A DNA stretch of 64,000 nt from Chrysopilus asiliformis (lineage: Eukaryota; Arthropoda; Insecta; Diptera; Rhagionidae). Made by a program: the position numbers and the translations under genes. The notes below the pieces were generated by a model that was not told where the DNA came from, ran no database searches, and saw only the letters and a list, made by a program, of their open reading frames with translations. The stretch is taken from NCBI GenBank assembly GCA_964034945.1, contig OZ035960.1, positions 105,350,433 to 105,414,432 on the forward strand. Reading direction: 5' to 3'. The first letter of the stretch is position 1. Each line of letters opens with the position of its first letter. Below are positions 28,601 to 40,600 of this stretch, piece after piece.

Positions 28601-31600
28601 TTTGAGGCTTTTGACTGACAGCACTTTTGTTCTCTCTCTCTCTTTCGGCGCTACAACCGCTTTCCGATCTTGGGCTGCCACCACACTATCTTTCGTCAGA
28701 CGTCCCGGCCGCGTGCCGAAGTCTCCAGTTTTAAAATTAATCGTTAATAATGGTCTGTAAATCAAGAGACCAAACAAAAAAAGACTCTATGAGAAGTTGC
28801 AAAAATGTATAACGGTAAAAAAAAGTTTGGGGAATAATAATTTAACCGCAAAGAAGTTTTTCTATAGCCCCATCACCCAGGATCTGTGCTCATTTAAAAA
28901 AAATGGAGTGCGAGAACACCTAATAAAAATAGGACTTAGTTATTCCAATTTTTGTTAGGTTTTCTCGCCCCCTATTTTTTTTTTTTTTTTTGAAATGAGC
29001 ACGGATCCTGGGTCTCCTTTTTGGATATTTTTTTGCATTTTTGTCTAAAATCCGATGTACATAGCAAATAATGCATTTCCAACTACATAAGAACACAAAA
29101 CACTCTAGTTCTAACAATGATTTTGATTTGAAACAACATTTGTTTTGAAAACTTAAAACATAGCGAATTTATTTGACATGCAAAAAACTGATCGATTGGC
29201 CGATCGTTAAAATATTTAATAGTTTGAAATTAATCAATAAAAAAAATCTTCTTCTTCAGGAAGTGTTAAACTGACAAAATACATCCATGAAATTTGATAT
29301 ATCCGCCTAACCTCGTCTAATTAAATCAGTTAAGTTTGTAAATCTCAAATGCGCCTTCTGGCACCAGTCAAATTATTATTTTTTTTTTAAATTTGAACGT
29401 CTGCCTCCTGTCTATTTCCTTAACCAAGCAGACAGTGCAGCGCTCCTGGCAATATACAAAAATAATGAAAATTCGGTAATGTGCCGTTGTTAGATAATTT
29501 GGTTACGAAAAAAATACGAAATGAAGTAATTGGCCTTAGGTCCTCTTTTTTAAACGCATACCTTTTTCGACCACCGAACCGAACCGAACTGAATATCGAA
29601 GAATGCAAATTCAAAAACACGCGTGATAATCGCGTGATTTTTTTTTACACAAAAGAAAAAGCGTTAAAATTTTGACAACAAATTGTCAGTTGTTTTCACA
29701 CATTTTTAGTAAAATGTCTAACAAACACGTTGAAATTGATGAATTTTTGAAAAGTTTCATCCTCGTTGATTAGAAACTAATATTTTAGTATCACAACATC
29801 TGACAGAAATTTTCGCTAAACTATTGTCAAATCAGTCGAAATGTGTATTTATAATATTTGGTGTGGAAAATTAAAAACCCTCAATATATTCTCACAACAC
29901 ATAATTTCACCGGTGATATGCGTTGCCATCATCAATCGAAGACGATGACGGTAATTTTTTTTCGCATATAAAGTAAACTCCGTTTCATATCTCCGCCTCA
30001 TCACATCAAAAGTGATCAAAAGTGATCGTGATTCAGCCATGAAAATCGATCGTCGAACAAAATTTCAATGTCAACGTCATCACTAGTACTTCATAGCCGG
30101 CGATATTATGATGTGTGACGTGCGTGTTTGGCATGCGAAAAATCCATGTCGTGATCTCGGCTATGGTGGTGATCAGTGATCTTTAATTAGGTCGCCCAAA
30201 ACTCATACCTTCTTTGCCGTGTGTGATGTGTGACTTAATGATATTCACTTTGAATCAAACAACAAAAGTGATTTTGATTAAAGTAAAATATGAAGAAGAA
30301 GAAGTAGTAGTATTAGAAAAGTTTAACCTCAGTAAAACTCGATTGCGCAGCTGATGAGTAGGAATTGATTGTGGTGATGCCATAATTCACCTGGCGATGC
30401 ACTAACGAAAATTCTTCAGGTGATCTTGAACATTCCTCGGGGCGTACAATTCGCTGAATTGATCTTTGAAACGTGCAATCAATCAAATCACCGCCGCCGC
30501 TGTTTGTGTATGGAAACGTAAAACTGTTTGTGATTTAAGGTTCAATTAAGTGAGAGGACTGCAATCGAAAGAAGCCGAAGTGTGGTAAATTGATAATTCG
30601 ATTTATGAGAAAATCATAGTTATAGAAGGTATGATCAAATATTTGTGTTATTGTAGCTTTGAAATGTTGTATCCCAGAGGAAAATGTAAGATTACCACCA
30701 GAAATTTATGGTTGATTCTTATTAATTAAGAAGGAAAATGGGATGTTTCTCTATGATCGGAAAAATTGGCCCAATGGGATTTTTTCCGATAATAAAAACG
30801 GCCCATGACTTTCTTAGTATATAAAATCTACGTTCCGACACAATTTATACTACAGCCCAACAAGTAAAATATTGTAGCTTTTATGAGGCGTTAAAAGCTA
30901 GAGTGCACCAACCCACATAATCGAGTTTTTGAAGCTTTTCCACTCTGTACTATTATTGACTGAAAATTTTTGGAAAAAAAAATCTGTGGACTTTATTACT
31001 CAATGTTGAAACGTTTTTTGGTGCATCCGAACATTTTTGTCTAAAAACTCACTCGCAATAGTGATTCAAACACAAAAAAAATACACGATTTCGACATGTG
31101 GGTTGGTCCACTCTAGCTTTTAACGCCTCTTATAAAAAATATGATATCTTTTTTACAAAATCTGCAATATCTCGATAATGGTCAAAGATATCGAGAAAAA
31201 TGTAGAGAATTTTAATATCTTTAATACATTTTTTAACAAATTTTTCGAAAAACAATTAGTTTGCAAGAGGACAACTTTGTGGCCATAATCTGTCGCCGTA
31301 AATGTTGTGTCCGGCCAATTGTATTCCGGCCTTTAAACTGTCAGAACTTCCGATAGGGATAGCTGTCAAACCAGCTGTCAGTTTGGCAGCTATCAAATTA
31401 ATTTTTATTCAGTATGACCTACTTTTTTTTTATTCGTCGTGTTGTAGTGAATCTTGTGACCAAACTTATATTTTGTATAAGAAGGTCATGTGCTGTTCAC
31501 ATCAGATATTTTTGTGGGAGTCTCGGTTATCATGAAGCTAAACTTTCAGTAGGCGCAAGAAGTCTGGTGATTACTTTTGTTTGTTTTTTTGTTAATTTCA

Positions 31601-34600
31601 CTAAAAATTAAGCCGTTGAGTTTGTCTTATGGTACATTTTAATTAATTCGATTTAACATTTGAAATGACTTCAATTTGTGAATCTAGATTCTTATTGCTT
31701 GGTAATTTATTTCAACTCAAATTCAACTTCTGCAACGAGCAATCAATCAAAGTCTTGTAAACTTATGAATTTTTAAGCAGCTTCAGTGCCAAAAAAATAT
31801 CAGTTGTGATCAACACAAAACTTTACTCTGCAATATTTAGTTTTAGAAAAAATATGTAATAAATAATATTTTTTCAAATATCTCGAGAACCGTTAAAAAC
31901 CCGTTAAAGGAAAAAATACAAGAAATTTCATTTTTTTTTGAAATTTCAAGTCGCTAGCTCAACGCGTCCACGAGTTATTTAACACGTTCGTGACATTTGC
32001 TTTTTCAACTTTTTTTACATTTGGACATCGTGTACCACGGGTGGTACACTAGTGATTTTTTTTCTGGCGGTTGTGCGCCATCGGTGGTACACGGTGCGTG
32101 TTTTATATTACTTCCACAAAAAAACTACCGCACTATTTACTCGCGCGCTTTTAAAAAACTGTACGTGTACCACCAGTGGAACACGATGTCACGAACGTGT
32201 TAATGTACGTAGGACGAACATATCGTTAGACAGATAGACAGATAGACAGATAGACAGATAGACAGATAGACAGATAGACAGATAGACAGATAGACAGATA
32301 GACAGATAGACAGATAGACAGATAGACAGATAGACAGATAGACAGATAGACAGATAGACAGATAGACAGATAGACAGATAGACAGATAGACAGATAGACA
32401 GATAGACAGATAGACAGATAGACAGATAGACAGATAGACAGATAGACAGATAGACAGATAGACAGATAGACAGATAGACAGATAGACAGATAGACAGATA
32501 GACAGATAGACAGATAGACAGATAGACAGATAGACAGATAGACAGATAGACAGATAGACAGATAGACAGATAGACAGATAGACAGATAGACAGATAGACA
32601 GATAGACAGATAGACAGATAGACAGATAGACAGATAGACAGATAGACAGATAGACAGATAGACAGATAGACAGATAGACAGATAGACAGATAGACAGATA
32701 GACAGATAGACAGATAGACAGATAGACAGATAGACAGAAAGACAGATAGACAGATAGACAGATAGACAGATAGATAGATAGACAGATAGACAGATAGACA
32801 GACAGATAGACAGATAGACAGATAGACAGATAGACAGACAGACAAACATACAGACTGATCAACAAACAGATCCACGTACACAAGTTTGCCTGAAACGGAT
32901 TTCGTACTGATCAGAAATTTTCTATCTGCCTCCGTTCTTGAGTCGTTCTCCATCATGAATACAATACTTTCCCCCTATAGCAGAGTCTTTAAATCACATG
33001 GGAATACTTTCCTATTCTATACTACACATTTCTAAATACCATAAAATTATTTAAAAGAATAAATCAATTACACAGATATTAATCATGGAAGATAAATTAA
33101 TTTGAACTTGTAAGTTGAGGTAGCTATCTTGTTAAATTGATCGCTTGTTAAACGATTTTGTTTCATCACTGAATAACACAAAATATCTTTTTAATAATTG
33201 AGGTGCAAGAAGAATTTCATAGCGATTTTAATCGTCCTTGTCAATTTTGTTAACCGTATCTGAAATCTCACTCATATATGATAGTTTAATTTTGTTTAAA
33301 AATTGTATCTTGCTTTGAAATATTTTCGAAGATATTCCCATTACCTTAGTTTTCAAAACAATCATATTGATGTGAATTCTAACATAATAATAATAAATAA
33401 GTAATAAAAAAAATACTTTAAATGCTATTCACTCACCTTCGAGTTTGATATTTCATGGCGTTTTCCTAATGCAAACACAATTTCTAGCAATTTGTTGCGA
33501 ATTATGGGCTAATAATTTACGTTTCAATTTTTGACCATTATTGATCATAGACGAGATTGGAATTCGATTTTTATTTGATTGGATGCGATCGGTTGAATCC
33601 CTAAAAATATTTTGATGACAACTTTTGATCGTGACATAAATTTAATAAATGCTTTTTTATGCAATTCTCTTTTTTCTTTGAATATTTTAAGCGAAAATCA
33701 CACCCGATGGTGAATTTTATTTAAGATGAACAAATAAAGCCTAACAACGGCTGCCTACATATACAGACATTAGGAGACAGTTTACAGTTTCATAGTTTTT
33801 TTTATTTCATTACAACATAATATCATAATTATGGGCCCAAAAACCGTCATTATAAGTGCCAAGTGGGCGTTTTAAAGATTATCATAATCGATTTGAATTA
33901 ATCGTTAATTGATTTTTTTTGCTAGTTATTGATAAATCCGGGTCGCAATTATTATTTTAAATCGTTTATTTATTGGTGTTACTGCATCTTCTTGCGGTAA
34001 TTGGAATTTAGAAAAAAAATATTGCAGTATTTATGTAATAGAGTCGCGTTTAATATTTTGTATTGCGGTAGTATATTTTTCTAAGTAACTTTAAGCAAAA
34101 GACCATAAACTGTTGAATGGTTTTAAAGAAAAAATTAAATTCATTGTGAAACCACATATTAGAGTTTCGTCAATTGCAACAACGAATGTCAGTAATTCAA
34201 GTTGGATTTGATTGAACTTATGGCGCGAAATTTTATTAATTAAATTATTACAAATTACGGAGAAAAAAAAATCATTGCTCAATTCAAGTACATTTCGTGA
34301 TAAATCAACAATATAATGAACATGTTGAAATCAACTACGAACGTGATTAAATCAACTAACGACTCATTGTTGACTAAAATATCACGGTAATTGCTTGATT
34401 TTAACACAAACGTAGTTAATTTAAATACGAATTCTTGATATATTGATTACGTCGTTTTCGAGCAACAATGAACGTGATTAATGTAACAATAAACGTGATT
34501 TAAAAGAAAGACCAGAACCAAATCTAAAGTTCTCCTTTTTTCTGCCAGGCTCTGAACCGTTTTTACTTTCCCCTTCTACAGAAAGAAAGTATTGTATCCA

Positions 34601-37583
34601 TGACGGAGACCAACTCGAGAATGGAGAGAAAAAGAAAATCGTTCACACGGTTTGGGACAAAAAACCGATTGTGTGAAAAAAAAATTCACACCGTCTGATA
34701 GCAACACATTTCAAGTGTGAGGACGTGTCGTGTCAAATGTGTGTGAAATGTGTGTTGAGTTTTTTACGTGACGTCACTTCTCACACGTGTGAGGGTTTTG
34801 TGTGCTCGTCTGATGCTAGCTTTAGGCAAAATTATGAGAATGTCCGTCTGTTTGTCTGTCTGCACAAACGATCTCGCAAACCCGCCTAACGATTTTCACG
34901 AACCTTGGGGGTTAGGGATTTTCGGGGACAAGGAATGGATCTAGATAGGTCTCACCTCTGAGAAAATTCCCCCTCGATACCCCTCGCCTGGTATCTTCGA
35001 ATTGGGTGGTCCTGTATGAAACTTTACAGTATTACTAAGGGGTCTAAGGGCTTTCGACTTTTCCTCTACAAACCTGACTTTTCCCTCCCCTCGATAACCG
35101 TCACCTGGTGTCTCAAAACAACGTTTCAAAAATCGGTGACAGCGATTACTCAATAACCACTCAACCGATTTCTATGAAATTTTGTTATCGCGCGTTAGTT
35201 TTAGTTCTAGCTTTCTAGGTCGGAAATTTAAAAACTCTGGAAAAGCTCTGTAAAGATAATGTGAACTTAGTTTTTCCCCGCAAACTCAGCAAAAGTATGA
35301 TTTTGAGGTCGCCGAGCATGGCTCGGTCTTCCTGGTACTCTTACATAACTCAAGAACGCGTTGACCTAGCGACTTGAAAGTTCTTGTGAATAAATTTTAC
35401 GAAAATCGTAGTTTTCTATCAACTTTTGGAAAAGTGACGGTAGTATCTCACAAACAATTTTTTTTTTTTTTTTTTTTTTTTTGAAAAAATACAGTTTTTT
35501 GAAAATTGCTAGAAAACGGTGCACTTTTGGAAAAAAATGAATATAACAATATTTCAAGGACATAAAATTTTCTATGTTTTTTTCCTTTAACAGTTTACGT
35601 ATCTTTAACGGTTCTCGAGATATTCGAAAGAAATATATTTTTTACATATTTTTCCCGAAACTAAATATTGCAGAGGAAAACTTTGTGTTGTGTCATAACC
35701 GCTATTTCCCAGTGCCGTTATAAGAAATGTAGATTTCAAGAAAGACTCAATCTTACGGAAGTTAAACTGCAATTAATGCAAAACCAAAATAACATCATAA
35801 ATTAATCGCTGCATCAATTTGAATTTTTCAAATTAAAAATTCCAAACGAAAAAAAGTGATTAAAAAAACATCACCCAGATATCTCACCGCATCAAATTAA
35901 AATATGTTAAATAAAAATATCGATAAATGACGGAAATTCCACAAATCCGATCAATACAATCGACTGCGCCGAATCAATTTGATGATCAAAGTTAAGATGC
36001 ATATCTAATTAAAATCGATAAATAACATGTTTAATTATTAATTAACTAACACTGATTATATTTATATAATATCCTCAATTAAAATGAAAATCACCCACAC
36101 GATAAATTCTCTGCGATTGTCAAAAATGTTCGGAAAAATAGTGTGACAAGACAGGAGCAATGAACATTTCGAAAAGCGTTAGAAAAACATTTCCTCGTTG
36201 GTTTATTTTTAAAATCTGTATTCAACGAATTCTACTATCGTTTGACAATTAATATGCAAATAAAAAAGATTTTTTTCTTCTTGTGAATGTTTATGAAATT
36301 TAAAATATGCTTCGACTTGAAACGGCCATCCATTTAAAATCCCCTAACAAGTTTGCAACGCTTGTTAGAAAGCCATTGACGGTTTCGGCTCATTCTAACT
36401 CATTACCTTATTTTGTCACCTGGCAAGTGAGTGAGTATGCGGTCGGACGGAACGCTAAATTGAGGCTATCACCTCGACTTGATTAACTTGCAAGATTTCT
36501 TAAAGATTACGAGGTGGCCAAAGCCCAGTCCGAATAGATAATAGATAAGAAAATCTAAACATAACTGTCTTAACAAGTTTTTTTTTCAGTTTATTTCCTT
36601 TTCATTGTTGTTATTTAATAAATGAGAAAATAAATTCTTAAATTTGTATTTCTTGTAAATTTCATACCGACATTCGTGCTATTAGTTTGACATTCAGTGA
36701 TCTTTTGAGTCAATTTAGCAAGACGAGAATAACTAATTGTGTCAAAATTCTTTTGACTCTATCGCTTTTATGAATCTCATTCAATTGAGACAGAATTTGT
36801 AGACAAAAATTTTGAAAAGTTGAAGGACTCGTTTCAGGGGAGTTCTCATTATTTTTGCATTTGAACCACGGAAGTTTTTGTTAAATTGAATGATCGCTTA
36901 GAATTTATTTGATTTCCGTAAAAACAAGGTTTAACCAGAACTGAATTAAAAGAAATATGATCACTGCATTTTAATTACTGGCATATTTAAATATTTTTGT
37001 TGAATGAAATCGAGTTGAAAATACGTGGCGCGCGACTGAGATTTTATGAAAAACCACAAAATGTTCGGCAATCGTGTAGTATCTATTGATACAGAATTTT
37101 TGTTTGCAATTGCTTCAAGACATTTTTCATATAAGATTTACTTCCCATAGTTTCTAATAGCACTTTAGAACGCTTTAGACGCTTTTCGAATAATTTAAGG
37201 ACGTTTTAAGAGCCAAACAGATTTTTTTTTTAAATTGCCGAAAGAGATGTCGCGAATTTTATTCTGCGATACTCAATTGACGTTTCAAAGACATTTACAT
37301 TACGATACACAATTATGAAATTTGTTCCGGAAATGCTCCGGACCTGAAATTTTTACATAAACTCTTTGGAATAAATTCACATTTTGACAGCTTTTGCTAA
37401 GTGAATTTATTCTGCCATAGATGGAAAAATTCGCGGAATAAAATCTAAATAAACATCGTGGAGAAATTCAAGAAAAAATCGCAGATCTAAACTGGGCCTC
37501 AGATTTGTTTAAATTTATCTACACGTAGCAGTCGAGATTTTGTAATCTTAATACTCGTATATCCTAGAATATAATACGAGGAA

Positions 37584-37668
<85 letters not shown>

Positions 37669-40600
37669 GCACAAACGATCTCGAAAACCCGCCTAACGAT
37701 TTTTACGAAACTTGCGGGTTAGGGATTTTCGGGGACAAGGAATCGATCTAGATAGGTTTGACCTCTGAGAAAATTCCCCCTCGATACCCCTCGCCTAGTA
37801 TCTTCGAATTGGGTGATCCGATATTAATGAAACTTTACAGTATTACTAAGGGGGCTAAGGGTTTTCCATTTTTCCACTACAAACCTAACTTTTCCCTCCC
37901 CTCGCCTGTTATCTTCGAATTGGGTGGTCCGATTTTAATGAGACTTTACAGTATTACTGAGGGGGCTGAGGGCTTTCGTTTTTTCCACTACAAACCTGAC
38001 TTTTGCCTCCCCTCGATAACCCGCACCTGATGTCTCAAAACAACGTTTCAAAAATCGGTGACAGCCGACCACTTAACCGATTTCTATGAAATTTTGCTAT
38101 CGCGCGTTAGTTTTAGTTCTAGCTTTCTAGGTCGGGAATTTAAAAACTCTGGAAACGCCCTGTAAAGATAATGAGAACTTAGTTTTTCCCCAAAAATCAG
38201 CAAAAGTAGGATTTTGAGGTCGCCGAGCATGGCTCGGTCTTCCTGGTACTATATAAAAATGGATGTTTGTTTGTCTGTCCGTTTGAGATTACAAAACTCA
38301 AAAACTACTGGACCAATTTTTACTGCGTTGCCAAGAACCAGGTTTTTAGCGATGTTAGATTTTCAAAATTCCTAACTGAAGGTCCTGTAAGGATAACGCA
38401 AATATCCTTTTTCCCGTTTTTCCCCGGAAAAATCGGCATTAGGAGGTTTCCGTGGTCACCGATCACGAATTCGGTGTTGGAATTTCAAAATGCGAAACAG
38501 AAGCTCCTGTAAGGATAACGTTTTTTCCCAAAAGTTTTTAAGTTATTTATGGTTTTTTGGCATTTTAAAATTTATACAAAAAACTTTAAGCTGGCAACGT
38601 AGGGTCTGCTAGTATTTAACAAATTCTAAACAACAGTTTTGTTATGAAGCACTCTGAATTCATCTTTTTTAACCCTGGACCCGTGTACTATAAAACTTCC
38701 ATTTACCGTGTACTTGGGCACTCAGTGCCCAGATGCAATTCCAATAGAAAATGTATGGCTGGTTTGTTTAAAAACCATAAAAATTGGTTTATTCGTTAAA
38801 CAAGTAGAAATACAATGGGAAAATATAATTTGCAAAAATCGACTGAGAATATAGACCGCCTTGTAAGCTCGCGAATCTGGTACTCGATTTCTCCAACAAA
38901 TCATGTACTCCACGAAAGAAAATGCAATACATGAGAACAATACAATATAAATATTATAATATAAATAATATAACAATACAATATAATATCTGCATACAAG
39001 AAAAAACATAAAAGGGGAAAAACCCAAAGCTGTAATCAAAATAAAAACAAAATTCATACAAAATGTACTGACTTGGGCACTGAGTGCCCAAGTACACGAT
39101 ATTACGCTTTTTTTTTGACACCTTCCACAACCCCCCCGAAGATATGCAATTTGGATTTTTTTTTTTGTTTTTGTACTCTAAATTTCAGTATCTTTCAGAA
39201 ATATATTGCATTTCATCATATTCTTTATTAAAAATATGATTAATTTCGGTTTGAAAATCGTTCTGGGCACTCAGTGCCCAGTACACGGGTCCAGGGTTAA
39301 AACAGCGGCCCCTAACTTCTTAAAAACAATTTTAAAAAATCTTAAAAAATGCGCAGTGAGCTTAAAAAAATGAATTTTCCTAAAATAATTTGATCAACTA
39401 TCGGAAATTGTGGGAAAAGTAACCATTCTAGTATTTTGGTGTATGGCACGTATCTGCTACTAGAAGTGTAACTAATATAGTGTCACATATGTTCCACATA
39501 GCAAAAATGATAGTGTGGAAGGAACAGTGGTGGTTCCAGGAATTTTTTTTTGGGGTATCAAGTAAAATTTCGTTATTTATTTATTTAAATGAACAATAAT
39601 GCAGCCTCGTAAATTCCTTGTAAAGAGCGTAAACTGTGTAAGTTTATCGCTTCGCAAATCAACTTTCAAAATGTGGACCCTCTTAAGTTTACGCAATGAT
39701 TTTGGTGTGCAAATAACTTGGTGAACTAACGCAAACGTCAATTATGGAAATTTCGATAAATCGTGAAATTAAGCTGCAATAATACACTGTATTCGGTTAT
39801 AACGAACCTCACGGGGAGTGCAAATTCGTACGTTATTACAGTAATCCATTATAAAAATATTATACCAAATGAGCAAAGGTTCTGGGGAATTTAGATTGGG
39901 TACGTTTTAAAAGAGAGTCCGGTATAACCAAGATACACTGTAAAAAGGTTTTTGCGCAATTTGTTACCATATTTTAATAATTTTAATTTTTCACTAATTC
40001 CCAATTTTGTGGTTGGTGATACTAGACAGCCGAAGAGCTAATAGATTTACACAGATAATTTTAACGGTGCGTTTATAAAAACACTCCGCGTAAAAATATG
40101 CAGATAGCAGATACGCAGTCAGTAAAATAATCTCGTTTCATGAATACCCTTAATATATAAAACCAGGAGTGGTATTCCGTAACTTGTTTCAATCGTTTGT
40201 TTCGAGTTAGAAGAAAAATTAGTGTTCGCGATCTCTGTTTCGCCCTGTCATTTATCTTGATCGGAACAAAGACAGCGAATATCACTTTTTCTTCTAACTC
40301 GAAACAAACGCTTGAAACAAGTTACGGAATACCACTCCAGGATGTACGATGGGAAAAAAATTATCTCCATTAATAGAAAAGTATACTTAAAAAAAACTTA
40401 GATGCGATTTTAAAAAAAATTGTTTACTCAAAAGGTATTTATTTATTAGAAATTTACGAATTCGCGCAGTTCTGGCTCATAAAAAATTCAATTGAAAATA
40501 ATTTTCATATGAAATAAATAAGATTTCAAATCGTTCTAAGAAAACAATTTGTTGGCGTCTCTAATTCTCATTACCCTTTTGCCATTGAATTGATCATCAT

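Larger units (their letters stand above)
31791..32984 (-). mobile_element. Repeat family F, copy F3, carrying a piggyBac-like MITE and a 600-bp array
   Basis: It runs from ATATCAGTTGTGATCAACAC through GAGAACCGTTAAAAACC and TCGCTAGCTCAACGCG, is interrupted by a TTAA-type MITE, then continues in a pure TAGACAGA array. It ends with GATTTCGTACTGATCAG, TCTATCTGCCTCCGTTC and ACAATACTTTCCCCCTATAG. The last half of the terminal hairpin is lost. Confidence 0.75.

Noticed and set aside
28536..28777. Frames of 71-74 codons on both strands at a compositionally GC-richer patch
   Set aside because: Explained by a LINE 3' end (minus strand) with frame damage.
32189..32956. Open frames of 207-255 codons rich in CLSVYLSI repeats on the minus strand
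   Set aside because: They are stop-free readings of the TAGACAGA array in several frames at once; no gene.
38722..39057. 111-codon minus-strand frame, hydrophobic and membrane-like
   Set aside because: It lies wholly inside a TTAA-flanked MITE, is Phe/Tyr/Ile-rich as AT-rich DNA tends to give, and lacks any known domain.
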